Assembly: GCA_951799445.1 (NCBI GenBank)
Contig: OX637287.1
Coordinates: forward strand, 45,103,724-45,167,723
Direction: 5' to 3'
DNA: 64,000 nt
DNA from: Pseudisothecium myosuroides
Lineage: Eukaryota > Streptophyta > Bryopsida > Hypnales > Lembophyllaceae
Shown piece after piece: positions 11,821 to 22,338 of this stretch. How positions within the stretch are numbered: position 1 is the first letter of the stretch; each line of letters opens with the position of its first letter. The notes beneath the pieces were generated by a model that searched no databases, had not been told where the DNA came from, and saw only the letters and a list, made by a program, of their open reading frames with translations. Made by a program: the position numbers and the translations under genes.

Positions 11821-12060
11821 ATGGAAGATCCCCCTTCAATGGCAAATAATTATGTTCAAAATGATGACAGCTCTGTCCTCCCTTGGCAAAATGATGACAG
11901 ACAGATACTGTAACTCAACATACTTTGTCCGTCAAGGGCATCTGATGATGATGAACATCCCAAGCAGATGGCTGGAGTTCAAAATCCAAAAAACTAAATG
12001 GAGCAAGCAACTTCTTCCAATTACAAAAAATGGTTGACCAAGAGCTGAGTGAAGATCAGC
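11821..12060 (+). other. Coding-like fragment inside the Harbinger element
   Basis: From ATG 11821 a frame reads MEDPPSMANNYVQNDDSSVL and continues to WQNDDRQIL before a stop. After frame changes, pieces such as DDDEHPKQMAGVQNPKN can be read. The acidic, asparagine-rich composition suggests decayed coding DNA rather than random AT-rich sequence, perhaps an extra exon or the N-terminus of another Myb-like ORF. I cannot assign it. The sequence TAAGGTAGGAGG at about 12066 resembles the left end of the AGGTAG/TA element family, without an obvious right end. Confidence 0.3.
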
Positions 12061-12344
12061 CACTCTAAGGTAGGAGGTGCACAAACCGCTAACTGAAGAG
12101 TGTATGAGCTAAGTGAGCATCTCTTCTATATTGATGGAAGCATTTTCTAACAAATCTTCAGGGAAAAAGGAGAGGGAGACACATCCATTGCAATTGGATT
12201 TGTAATTTTGAGACTTAAAACGAAATTGGCCATGTGATTTCCTATGAATTGTAGCAGAAGGGTGCTAATGAAGTCCACAGGTACTACCATTAAACATCAA
12301 AGCACCGACCTTAATTCGTAAAAGTACGAATGTACTGATTTGTG

Positions 12345-13655
12345 TCACTTACATTCCTCAGCAGGTGTGACCTTCCTTCATTTTTATGCATAGCACCTAC
12401 CTGCCTCACAACAGAATAACACCAAATACGGAGATGTTAAGAATGACAAAAATTCAACACAACAACGTACCTGCTGAGCATGGGTGTATATTGCGTTGTC
12501 CTCTTCTTGGTCTGTTGCCAATCATAGTCCTCCTCAGATGATCCTAATGCTATCACGTTTAATACAACATATGTGCATTGCACAGCTAGCAATTTCAGCC
12601 AACGTTGATCAATAATTATTAGACAGCTATGGAGATTTAGACCTTGAACCCTACACCCCTAAGTATTCAACAAAGCTGTAAACATATGAACGACGAAATT
12701 TCAGATGCTTCGTAAATTAAATCTTGGAAAACAGTCTTATTACATCAAGAAAAAGAAAACTACCAACACTGACATCAAGAATAGCGTTTTCAGACCTTAA
12801 ATGTTTGTCAGTTTCTCGGACGGAATAAGCCATAAGCATGTTGAACCTTGGCAGGTGCTCTTCTCTTCTCAGCTGCTCCAAACTGAAAGACACGAGCTGG
12901 GGCCCAAAGAAGAGCTGTCATGGCCACAATGCAGAACCCAGCAGCTGCTGCAATTCCAAAATCCGGGAATGAAATGTAATCCTAGACCCTAATTGAGAAT
13001 CCAAAGAATTCACATTCTCAACAACTCATGGCTTATATTTCAGGAAATTTCTTATATCCACATTGTGTATCACGTTTCCACACAAACTAAGATTCCCTGG
13101 CAAATAATCGGACTTTGAATCCATATTGGTAATAAACCAAAACCTAAAGCCTAAAACCTAAAAGCTGCCCAAAGGTTTCCAGCAAAACTCAATTTTGATA
13201 AGTTCAGGTATTTCATACCAACCAATCCCTACTGGATCTCTGCCTGCAACGCATTTGAAGACAGGTCCTTAAACGTTGTTACCTGTAGTTTCAGAAAACA
13301 AGCTTAAGAAAACAAAAGTGCTACAGAAGAGGTTCTAGAACTCAATTTCTAGAGCTACAGCTCCAAGTGCGAACCCGTAACTTCCTGCGTCTAGACGATT
13401 TTCCATTTCTGTCAATCTGCATAGCACAAACGATAAGAAGTTAAGCATTTCATGCAAACAATACAACAACGCTCAGTAGGTTGGGCGATGCGCCTCACGT
13501 CTCCCTCATACCGGATTGGTGCACGTTCAGCAAATCCACGTTCCAATTCAATTGAAAATGATAGAAGCTTATCAAACTTGCGACGCGGAAGGTAATTGCC
13601 AGGTGAAAATCGTGAAAACAAAGTGAAAGAACAAGAGCGCCGAACCTCCGCCCAC
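12345..13655 (-). pseudogene. Multi-exon host-like gene fragment, probably captured by the Harbinger element
   Basis: Several minus-strand stretches look like exons with plausible splice sites. A last exon (12375-12345) ends KVTPAEECK and a stop. It is in phase with a 73-nt exon (12543-12471), flanked by ATTAG| and CAGCAG|GTACGT, that encodes SSEEDYDWQQTKKRTTQY. Farther upstream a frame near 12985-12840 reads FPDFGIAAAAGFCIVAMTAL and then LLWAPARVFQFGAAEKRRAP, consistent with one membrane segment followed by a basic stretch. Shorter pieces read TFKDLSSNALQAEI (about 13230-13290) and MENRLDAGSYGFALGA (about 13350-13410). An ATG at 13655 could be the start. Not all junctions keep phase, so it is probably decayed. 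I do not recognise the protein. It sits just inside the Harbinger right end, so gene capture is the simplest reading; a nested host gene is the alternative. Confidence 0.4.
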
Positions 13656-13859
13656 CTTTCCGCATCTTGTCGCTTCCTGTTTTGCCAACCGCAGGGTGGC
13701 CTGCAAATTGAGGTCGTTTTGCCAGTCGCGGAGCGTTTTTGGCTTGCTCCTCCTAAGAGGCCATCCGTTTTATAGGACGGGTGGGGTTGTTTTGGAGGCG
13801 CCTCTTAAGAGTTCATCCAAGTTATAGGACGGGTGGGGATGCTCTTAAAGTCGATTCTT

Positions 13860-14350
13860 GTCCTAGCTAAGTTATACCGAATTGTGGGCTGCATGTGGGC
13901 CTCCTTGTGGAGGTTGTCCGAGTCCTATTGGAATTGGAAAGGAATGGGATGCCAGTGCTCCTGTTGGTCGCCGCTTTTCTAAAAAGACAGAAGGACGAGA
14001 AGAATGGCCCAACAACAGTAGGAGCTCCGGAACTGGGAAGATTGCCCAGCTCCTTGTTTTTCGTGCAGGTGGAGTCTTTTTAGAAAAGCGGACGAACAGG
14101 GATTTGGGGGAGGGAGGTGCCAACAGTGCCAAGGTGACTCATCAGGGCCTGACTCATCAGTGACTCTAGACTCTAGAGTCCACTCCCATCATGTCGTGAC
14201 TGGCTGCGGATATCATAGTCGGTAACTTACATAGAATGAAACGGAATATAACACGCCAGCCTTTATGATCCAAGTGTCTGGCTTGCTTTTGCATGCTCAG
14301 GTCAGACCACCCATAGTCGACTCTAGGTCAAATCGTGAGTATGAGGCAAT
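13860..14350 (-). repeat. Orphan copy of the tandem-family upstream region
   Basis: The sequence carries the same ordered blocks as upstream of the tandem genes: GTGCTCCTGTTGGTCG at about 13951, GACAGAAGGACGAGAAG, CAACAACAGTAGGA, GTGACTGGCTGC at about 14197 and ACACGCCAGC at about 14251. It matches positions 825-1130 most closely. No coding exon follows on its left, where the Harbinger right end lies. It also has an 18-bp perfect inverted repeat (CCGCTTTTCTAAAAAGAC at about 13970, reversed at about 14068). It may be the remains of a lost gene copy or a local duplication of the copy 1 promoter. Confidence 0.6.
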
Positions 14351-14630
14351 GCAAATTTTTGCTATGGAGAAAGATAGGAAATACTGTATGGGCTGCAAAT
14401 TTATCGTAATTTTATTCCCAAAATTGAAATTACTATGAATTTTGGGAGTCGAAGGGTTGTCTGAACAAATAGCCAATGTCTAGACTCTTCTAGCTCCAAT
14501 CATTCAAGAACTATTTTCCTGCTCACTACTTCCCACACACTTTGGGACATGTTTCATGGACCTTATTAAGCTCAACCTTGAAAAGGAGAAAAAAATACAT
14601 TCCAAGCTTTGGTTGGAAATACATTAGGAG

Positions 14631-14874
14631 AGATTTGAGGGCAAGGGAGGGCCGTTTCAGGCCTCTTCCCCTCGCTTGTTCCCTTGTTTTGAACCAACAA
14701 TAACGCTGCCAAAAAAAAATTCAAATATATATATAATTATTAAAAAGTTTTAAAAATAATAATCTGACGTGGCACTCTCTCGACCGCGTCAAATTGCTGA
14801 TGTGGCGAGCTCCCATAGTCCGGGAACTCAAGATAACTCATGGACCTCCCTTGCCCTCAACTCTTTTCTAATGT
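14631..14874. mobile_element. TIR element of the ACATTAGG family
   Basis: The left end is ACATTAGGAGAGATTTGAGG and the right end, reversed, ACATTAGAAAAGAGTTGAGG, giving imperfect TIRs of about 30 bp around a 244-bp element. A related element at 18261-18523 has the same terminal octamer and similar internal GACGTGGCAC / GATGTGGC motifs. No target duplication is clear and the superfamily is unassigned. Confidence 0.55.
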
Positions 14875-14929
14875 GTTCTAGTCTTAATTGGAAATAAGGG
14901 CATTCTACAGGGGTGTGAGGTAGCAGTTC

Positions 14930-15564
14930 TATAAAGTGGCCATTGAAGAGTGGATTGCATTTAGAAGGAAGCAAACCTCCTTGAAATATTTATTAGTAAA
15001 TTATTATTGAAAAAAAAATGGTATTGACATCTAACCCAATGGAACTATGGAAGTTGCATTATATTTACTGGTGGGTTGTGGTATGATAGAAGAAGGATAG
15101 TCATCAGTCCACGAACAAAGGCTACAGATAGAGATGCATTTATTGAATTAACAACACGGTATCAACCTTTGAGGACTTAGTTACGAATTTTTGATGTTGA
15201 AATGTAATGATTATTACAAACATTCCCCTCTTGAAATGTATACTACTTGTCCATTGGTGGTGCATTGAAGAAAGCAAAATGTAGCTTTGTGTTATTAAAG
15301 GATGCTTTTAGAACCTAGTCTATTTCAAGACCTCCAACATTATCTAAAATGAACCTTAGACTCTTATAAATACAAATGGTACATTTTAGACAAAATAATA
15401 TTAAGAGGGGTTGATTTTGCAAACAAATTTCAATTAGGTACACATATCTTGGCCGATGGAAATGCCCTATGAGCGCTATAATCAATTTGTAATAATTTTT
15501 TTTATAAACTTGATGTATAAGGAAAAAAAATGAAGTTGAGGGCAATAAATCAAAGCAAACTTAA
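14930..15564. repeat. Start of the duplicated 3' flank of copy 2
   Basis: No gene. The part up to about 15350 matches 1240-2100. The part from 15400 to 15560 matches 3045-3215, immediately after the TTAA element that occupies 2126-3048. In this unit that TTAA element is not present at the corresponding place. Confidence 0.55.
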
Positions 15565-17231
15565 TTCCTAAAGGGCAGAGGGTGTTTTAGAAGAGGAAAA
15601 GTCCAAAATTGCCAATTTTTTATGCATTATCCAAAATAATAATTTTTAAATTCCAAATATTCAAAAGCATACTAAACAAGTAAAAAAAATTCCCTTCCAA
15701 CCCCTCTCTAAAATTCATGAATAACTTTTGGTTGGAGGCTTGAAATCTCAAAGGATTTTTGGAGGTGAAAGTTATTTTAATTTTTCAACTTTTCTTAGTT
15801 CAAATTTTTTTGAAAAAGTTATTCTACTAGGCCTAATAGAGGTCTGAAATTCTACTTCAAACACAATTCCTACTTTTGACTTAACTATGAGTGGTTGAGC
15901 TCCTACTAATTCAAATTTGCATATCTTACATGGGTTGTTCTACCTCCTACCACCCCATGTGTATATAAGGAGCTTCTTTTTTCACTTCAAAACTCATAAT
16001 AAGTTGAAAATGCTCTTGAAGCAATTTTTAAACCTCACCAAATCTCTCAAGCATAATGCCTTGAAGGTTGGATACTATGATGGCCTCTAAAAGGCTCAAG
16101 ATGGGTCGTCTAATAGGTTTGGCCTTGGTACACACGACTTGTACTTGCCTTGTTAGAGCTAGCATTCTCTCATTGGTTGCACAAGCAATGTCACAGGGTT
16201 CCCTATCATATCAATTGCCTACGTATACTACAAATTTTTAACAATAGCGGGGTTCACAACCTTGGGAACGTTGAGAGAACTGACAACCCTTTCGAGACCT
16301 CATTTTTCTTCTAATGTTTAGTTTGTACGTAGTTGTGGAATCTCTACTCTAAAATAGCCTTTGAGTCCTTTATTTAACTCAATTTTGAATATTTTTGAAA
16401 AAAAATAAAAACATTGGATGTAGATTGTTTATTAGAACATTACAACCATTGGAATTGGCATTTTTCAATTCCATGACGAAATTCTTAACAATTTACTGGT
16501 TTAAATCATACTATATTTCTTTCTACTTGATATTTTTTTCCAAGCACAAATATGAAATATTTTTTGTTGAAATTTTGATATGTACTTCCAACTTATTTCT
16601 TCAACATATTGTGAAAAGTAAAAAGTTGTACAATCTATCCATTTTTGTTTGAAAAGTATGAAACATGAAACCTAACCATTTGGAAAGAATTCAAAACACT
16701 TTTTTTGTAAATCCAAGCATCATAAATTTGCAATTGGTAAGGTTTCTTATTCTGAAATTTTAGAAGGGTGTATAAATATAGATGAAGATTTTAGCCTTGC
16801 TTTGGATTTGAGTACTTCGAAGCAATTTTGGGCCTAAAAAACATTGAATTGCTTCCGAGATTAAAGAAAATGTTTTTTTTGAAACTACCCCAACATAGCT
16901 AACAAAGTTTGACTCCTCTTTGAATACGATTTGTAAAATAAATTTTTTTACAACTCTATGCCATATTTTATTAGTTACATACCTACCAAATTTCAAAAGT
17001 TGATGAGCTTTTTTGCAATAGATGCCCAAATTGCCCGGATTGCCAAAAAAATTAAGGTAACATAATTTTTTATTCAAGCACTCAATTGGAAAAAAAAATT
17101 ATATTCCCACTAAGGAAATACATATACACACCTAGTGCCAAAATTTCATGAACATTTGACCAAAATTGACTTTATAGGAACCTTATTCGGATTTTCAATT
17201 GTTTGTTCAACAAACAATTGGCCTTTGGGGG
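15565..17231. mobile_element. Large TTAA-flanked element, family 1, with internal insertion
   Basis: The left end is TTAA (15561-15564) followed by TTCCTAAAGGGCAGAGG; the right end is CCTTTGGGGG followed by ATAA (17232-17235), both diverged family 1 ends. The paralogous unit has a single TTAA at 3212-3215 and no insertion, so this 1,667-bp block is a later insertion. About 16.75-17.2 kb resembles the inner half of other family 1 copies. The part at about 15.6-16.4 kb does not; it contains GTATATAAGGAGCTTC at 15961, a strong TATA-like site as in an LTR promoter, so another element is probably nested here. No coding region is seen. Confidence 0.55.
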
Positions 17232-17736
17232 ATAAGATAATTTTTCAAAAAATAGGTATTGTTGTCAACAAACTAAGCTTAAAACTATGCATTTCTTTAC
17301 ATGTTTTAGAATTCTCTTTCTAATATGAACTTGTCATTGCCAAATCTATCATATTTTTCTTGAGCGTGGGGCAATAGGGAGTAATAGAACATGGGTCTCT
17401 CTATATACAATGTGACTATAACAAGAATAATTTGTGTCATAGTGGTCAACAATTTATGGACAAGCTTGTATCCAAAATTGTCTACAATAAAAGAAGTCTT
17501 TATTCATAGAAGCAAATGGTTTCCTTCCTTCAAGGTCAAAAATGTTATATATGATAAAACTCAAGATTCCGCCATTTTAATTAAACAAATGTAGTTGTGG
17601 TGCATGATGTGTGAGAACTGATGGACATTGGCACCCGATCATTTGCGAATGTTCACATTTGATATACTATTAGATGTATGTAAATGGAGATGAAAGAAAG
17701 AATTTTTTAGTGTTTGTGCAATCTAGGCGTTGATTA

Positions 17737-17915
17737 AGGTAGGCAAACCCATTTCCGAGCGGTCCCTTTTATCAGACCCTATTAAAGGCCCTTTTAGCGT
17801 ACAGTGCAAAGTTTTAATTTGATTGAGGCCATGATTCCCTCATGCTTGGGGCATAGTGCCTACATTCGTAGCAAGCGCTCCCAATTTCTAAAGCGCATAG
17901 AATACGATGCATTCT

Positions 17916-17962
<47 letters not shown>

Positions 17963-18206
17963 TTGCAACAGTCAATCATGAGTTAGTCAAGGCTTCAACA
18001 TACTGTTGGTCTATAGCTGGTAATAGGGATCCTATAAGTCCTCACTTTGCTCTTGAATACAAGATTTTCCACTTTATTATTTTTCAAATTTTTTTGGCGT
18101 TGGACTCAGTTCATAAAAGGCTAATATCTTAAATACTTTCTCTGATTCTTTGGAGTCTTGCATGCACCCTATCCTCTTAAACAGACGGGTATGGGTTTGC
18201 CTACCT
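17737..18206. mobile_element. TIR element with TA target, AGGTAG family
   Basis: The element has perfect 16-bp TIRs, AGGTAGGCAAACCCAT and ATGGGTTTGCCTACCT, and TA on both sides (17735-17736, 18207-18208). In the copy 1 flank the same place (3931-3940) has one TA and no element, which confirms both the boundaries and the TA target duplication. A dinucleotide AT run at 17918-17957 lies inside. TA targets point to the Tc1/mariner superfamily; the termini are not the usual Stowaway CTCCCTCC. Confidence 0.8.
17918..17957. repeat. (AT)n microsatellite
   Basis: About 20 uninterrupted AT repeats, inside the AGGTAG-family element. Confidence 0.95.
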
Positions 18207-18260
18207 TATGTGGAGTACAAGGATTAGAAATTTATTACAAAGGACACTACAGACATGAAC

Positions 18261-18523
18261 ACATTAGGAAAAATTTCAGCCCTCAAAGAGGCCGCGAGTT
18301 TTGCACCCCCATAGTGTACTTATGGAAAAATAAAATAAAAATAAAAAAATTGAAAATTTGAAATTTGATGTGGCACTACTGGTGCCATGTCAGCATCACG
18401 TCAAATTTGAATTACTTTTTTCAATTTTTTCAATTTTTTTCAATTTTTTTCTGTAATTGCACCCAGGGGTTCCAAAAATAAAAAACTCGCAATCTTTGTG
18501 AGGGCTGAAATTTTTCCTAATGT
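18261..18523. mobile_element. TIR element of the ACATTAGG family
   Basis: The termini are ACATTAGGAAAAATTTCAGC and its inverse GCTGAAATTTTTCCTAATGT; the TIRs extend about 28 bp. The 263-bp element is absent from the paralogous flank of copy 1 (after position 3984), so it is a true insertion. No unambiguous target duplication is visible. The inside has T-rich repeats of CAATTTTTT and a GTGGCAC...GTGCCA type palindrome. Confidence 0.7.
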
Positions 18524-18710
18524 TTAAAGAAAGCCTCAAGGTGGAAACAATCCAATGGTAGATTTGATTTACTTAAATTGGCCAAACTCCACAACTTTTG
18601 TACTTTCTAGAGCATGTGGTTAGAATGATGAATCTATATCAGTCGTAGATTTTAGAAGTTTGTATACACAAATGCCACAATTCTTCGTTATGAGAATTGG
18701 TGGAATTTAA

Positions 18711-18931
18711 CCCTTGAACGACGCGGCAGACGTTTTGAGGCTGATGAATGACAAGAGAATCTCCTGTGTAGGACAGAAGTGCAACTATTCATCCTCCAAA
18801 TTGTGTGGAGAAAGGGAGGAAAATCTACAGTAGTTTGACTTCCAATGAGTGCTTTTGCATTATTTTAATCCAACAATCCACACGGTGACAAAACAGATGA
18901 TTTGCACGGTTATGTGCCCGTCGTTTAAGGG
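18711..18931. mobile_element. TTAA-flanked MITE, family 2
   Basis: TTAA (18707-18710), then CCCTTGAACGACGCGG on the left; CCGTCGTTTAAGGG, then TTAA (18932-18935) on the right. The unit including both TTAA is 229 bp. In the copy 1 flank the corresponding site has a single TTAA (4184-4187) followed by the same AGGAAATTG sequence, so TTAA is the target duplication. A nearly identical copy of the same length lies at 21508. It has no coding capacity. Confidence 0.85.
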
Positions 18932-18935
18932 TTAA

Positions 18936-19633
18936 AGGAAATTGGCAATGAATTGACGACACATCTCTAATACTTGGTTCCAAGAAAATTTGTGTTTACT
19001 TCAAACATTGAGTTGGACCTCCAGTAGCATGCACAAGTTACCAACATGCAGAGAGTTCCTACCACCTTTTTCAATTCACTACAATAGTAGAAAGGAGCGC
19101 TCAAGGCTTGAAGCCAAAAGAATAATGCTTTGGTGCCCCAAGACCTCTCTACGTATTGCAAGCGATAAAGCTTACCCCAAATACAAGTCAATTTCATAAA
19201 TAATTGATCAAAATTTGAAGCGTGTTCAAATTCTGTAAATATATAGACTGAAATATGTCTGAAAAATATAAAGAATGTTTTATTTCAATGGAACCCCGGA
19301 AATTCGGGATAAATTTTTTTTTACAAAATAAATGAATAAAAGAATCTCTTGTAGACTGAGTTTCAAATCATAATTAAACTATTTTGACAGGTAAGCGATG
19401 AAACTGACCTAGGAGTGTGGTATTTCCATCCAAGGGAAGACCAGTACAGACAGACGTAGCACTCTCCCAGAACGACACATCGACCCATTATTTACGCTAT
19501 GCAATTCTTACAATGAATTTCTTACCTGAGGATAATTCCTTCCTTATTAGTCTAACAATAATTCTAAAAATCCTAAACAATCAATTCAACAACACGGTGG
19601 TGGCAAACAATCGGGTAAAGAATTAAGCTTAAG
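18936..19633. repeat. 3' flank of copy 2, matches 4190-4833
   Basis: Colinear with the 3' flank of copy 1, including the minus-strand AATAAA (19284-19279) and the block AACGACACATCGACCCATTA (about 19470) that is conserved after all four genes. No additional gene is seen. Confidence 0.7.
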
Positions 19634-20492
19634 TTAGTTGTCGAGCTGGATCTTCACAGCTGCATCAGCAATCTCGGCGGCCAAGGCTCGCAGAAACGCA
19701 GAGTATGGCGATGTGGTGAGCACATACACTCCGGAGGTCCCAATCAGGGAAGAACACTTCTCTTCCACGGTCTTCATTTCTTTCATGAGCTCGCACAAGG
19801 AAGCCTTCCACAGAGTCATGTTCAAAACATCCCACGGCAACGGCTCATTCCCTGGTGGAAGCACTTTCACAAGTTCAGCCATGTCCAGTAACATGCTGCA
19901 AATCGTCTCTTTGTCCTTGAGATTTTTCATCAGGAAGTGTGGCCCTCGCTTGCACAAAAACTCCAGGCAGTGGGAGTGGGAAATTCCGTCTGAAACGACA
20001 TGATCACCAGGCTCACCACCAGTGAACTTCTTTTCCTCTTTACTCACTGGCAACCAGGAGAGTTCAGGAAAATAATACATCAGTTTCGTTTCTGTATGAT
20101 CAATGTTGCGGAAACACTGAGTGAGCTATGGAAAAAAATAGATTTTGTTTATTATAAGGGACAAACGTGATTCCTCACAAAGGTGGTCTTGCATATGTTC
20201 AATCACCGTTGCTTGGCATACCTTGTTCTTCCAGAATTTTCATGACAGCGTTGTCAGAGTCCCGCCCATCCCCGTTCTGCAGATGCCCTGCTATCAAGTG
20301 GGCTTCACGAGCACCGTCAACAATGCGAGGCAGCATGTGGGTGGATACGGTGGATTTAGGGAGCTTCTCCTCGTCGTCGACATTGAAGTGAAGTCCAGGA
20401 ACCTTCGTCTCCAAAATGTATGTCAAGAATTCGCTTCTTGTGAACTGCGCAGCTGCGGAGCTCAGTGCATGATCCAGCGTGAACGGCCTCAT
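19634..20492 (-). CDS. Tandem-family gene, copy 2: unknown two-exon protein, 227 aa
   Basis: Exon 1 runs 20492-20222 and exon 2 20046-19634. The ATG has the context GCCGCCACCATGA. The intron is GTATGC...CCAG (175 bp) and joins KILEEQ to VSKEEKKFTGGEPGD. A second in-frame acceptor farther upstream (ATACAG at about 20090) would add ETKLMYYFPELSWLP. Exon 1 begins MRPFTLDHALSSAAAQ; relative to copy 1 it lacks a few residues in the middle (ML-PRIVDG). Exon 2 carries LPPGNEPLPWDVLNMTLWKA and SSLIGTSGVYVLTTSPYSAF. Differences from copy 1 include silent changes in this frame, such as TCA to TCT in CSSL, which support the minus strand as the coding one. No known domain is recognised. It appears intact and has a well-conserved TATA box 409 bp upstream. 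Confidence 0.75.
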
Positions 20493-21460
20493 GGTGGCGG
20501 CCTACGTTTCTTCACACAAGCGATCTGAGCAGGCCAACAAACCCAATGCAACATACCACTCATTCAGAACCGATCTATCAAAATAGTGAGACAAAATTCT
20601 GAATGCATCACCGTGCGAGTCCAATTGGCTACGGAATACATAGACAATTAAGCGGCACGCTCATAAACCACGCACTCTCTGTTCGCCATTGACCCTCAGT
20701 CTGGCGTGCCAATCAAATCAAAACATAGCGAGCGATACAAATTGTAGTGGACGTGCTTACGAGTGACAAGAATCTAGCTTCAAATTTGATACATTGCCAG
20801 AAATTTTTGGCAGGAAGGTAGCTTAAGTACACTTACGAGATCGACAGAGGGCCGGTGTAGAGGATGATAAGTTAATCTCTTCCGAACACAAGCTCCGAAC
20901 TTTATAGTTATCCAGCAGCAAATTAAAGAGGCCGCAGGTGCCATAAAAGCTTCCTTTTTTCATTCCTCCAAAGAACCGTGTGAACTGTGAAGACGTGGTC
21001 ATGGCGAGGTTGTTGTTAACTATTATTTCGGGTAGGGGACTAGGGGTACGAGCAAATTAAGGAATTTGAGGTGCCTCTATTGGTCTCTTTTCCAGTGACA
21101 GAAGGACGTGAACTGCACTCAAGAGTCTGTGGAAAGGCCCTTGTTCTTCGGCATGGAGGGGGTGTGGGTTTGGGATTGATTATCGTAGAGCCTTTTGCAG
21201 CGGACGGTGGTGATATCGTTAATACGATTGTGAGGGAGTAGGCGAGGTCTACAAGTCTTCCCCCATCACGTGGTCACTGGCTGCAGGCAATTAGAATGGA
21301 ATAGTTTATTCACCGAGACACGCCAGCAATCCCAACATTCAGGACGGGATGAAGGGTGCAGCACTGCAGCTCGTGACGTGCTTTTGCAAGCCGCTCCTAG
21401 TCATGGAACGGATTGCGAAAGCGAGGACAAAAGTGTTTGGATAGTAAGGTCTCTACAAAT
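20493..21460 (-). promoter_or_regulatory. 5' leader and promoter of copy 2
   Basis: A minus-strand TATAAA at 20906-20901 lies in the conserved block, followed upstream by CATTCCTCCAAAGAACCGTG (about 20963), a GTGCCTCTATTGGTC/GACAGAAGGACG block (about 21070-21110) and GGTCACTGGCTGCAGGCAAT (about 21264). The order matches copies 0, 1 and 4. No coding region is supported here. Confidence 0.65.
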
Positions 21461-21507
21461 TCCGTTTTGGACCGATGTTTTCTAAAATTTTGACACACTA
21501 GAGTTAA

Positions 21508-21728
21508 CCCTTGAACGACGCGGCTGACGTTTTGAGGCCAATGAATGACAAGAGAATCTCCTATGCAGGATAGAAGTGCAACTATTTATCCTCCAAAAAT
21601 TGTGGGGAAAGGGAAGAAAATCTACAGTAGTTTGACTTCCAACGAGTGCTTTTGCATTATTTTAATCCAACAATCCACACGGTGACAAAAGAGATGATTT
21701 CCACGGTTATGAGCCCGTCGTTTAAGGG
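21508..21728. mobile_element. TTAA-flanked MITE, family 2
   Basis: TTAA at 21504-21507 and 21729-21732, with termini CCCTTGAACGACGCGG and CCGTCGTTTAAGGG. The length with flanks is 229 bp, identical to the copy at 18711, and the two differ at only a few positions, which suggests recent movement. Confidence 0.8.
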
Positions 21729-21924
21729 TTAATTGTAAAGTGTGTGCAAGGCAGGACCAAGAGCCGGAGTTTGGGAAAAACACAAGATCAAAGTCCCTGG
21801 AGTACCCAAACTCAGGTCGAATTGAGTTTGGTGTCGTGTTTGTTTTGTTCTATTCTTAGTTAAACCTTCTTTTCAGGTTTGCAAACATAGGACAACTTTA
21901 CGATTAACTCTATTGCGTCTACAC

Positions 21925-22338
21925 AAAAGAAACAGGCTCAGAAATCGCTCATTTAAGAGTTGGTCTGCCCTTTTCTTGTATTTCCTTGGATGGGAATAGT
22001 TTTAGCTCATTTTTCAAACAAAGAGAAATAGATGAGGAATTTAACACAAGTGGTTTCATACTTTTTGAAGCATTATTGAATTACTTAAAAAAATTCAAAG
22101 AAGTTGTGTTGTAAGCCCCCGTATTTATGACCCTAGGTCTTTCATAAACCATGCACTTCCAACTTTTAAAGAAAGATGGGAAAACAAAGACAATGATTGG
22201 CTCTTGGGATTAATAATGCTTTTTTTCTCAATTCATTCAATGACTATAGAGGTCAATTTAAGAGTCACCTCATGTCCATTTCAGAGCCATTTATAGGGGC
22301 GGTCTTTAATGCTTGTGCGATTCTTGAGCCTATTACCT
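21925..22338. mobile_element. AGGTAG/TA family element, left end decayed
   Basis: The inside matches the elements at 32520 and 38190 (for example GTGGTTTCATA.TTTTTGAAGC and GACCCTAGGTCTTTC). The right end is GAGCCTATTACCT followed by TA. The left end reads ACAGGCTCAGAAATCGCTCA without the AGGTAG terminus. Confidence 0.55.

Larger units (their letters stand above)
6742..13844. mobile_element. PIF/Harbinger transposon, 7.1 kb, inactive, with captured gene fragment
   Basis: The left end reads GAGCAAGGCCACCCGTCCT and the right end, reversed, GAGCATCCCCACCCGTCCT; both are flanked by TTAA (6738-6741, 13845-13848). The ends resemble the Tourist-like MITE at 44221 (GAGCATCCCCACAGC). The right end carries a second subterminal copy of ATAGGACGGGTGGGG near 13774. 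Inside are a DDE transposase on the minus strand and a divergently transcribed Myb/SANT-like ORF, the plant PIF/Harbinger layout. Both are broken. The right third holds a dispersed repeat (11.3-11.8 kb) and exon-like pieces of an unrelated gene. Harbinger normally duplicates TTA/TAA, so the TTAA flanks may be a coincidence of palindromic ends. Confidence 0.7.

Noticed and set aside
13872..14163. Overlapping open frames of 60-93 aa on both strands
   Set aside because: They lie in duplicated upstream DNA of the tandem genes and are not conserved in the other copies of that block.
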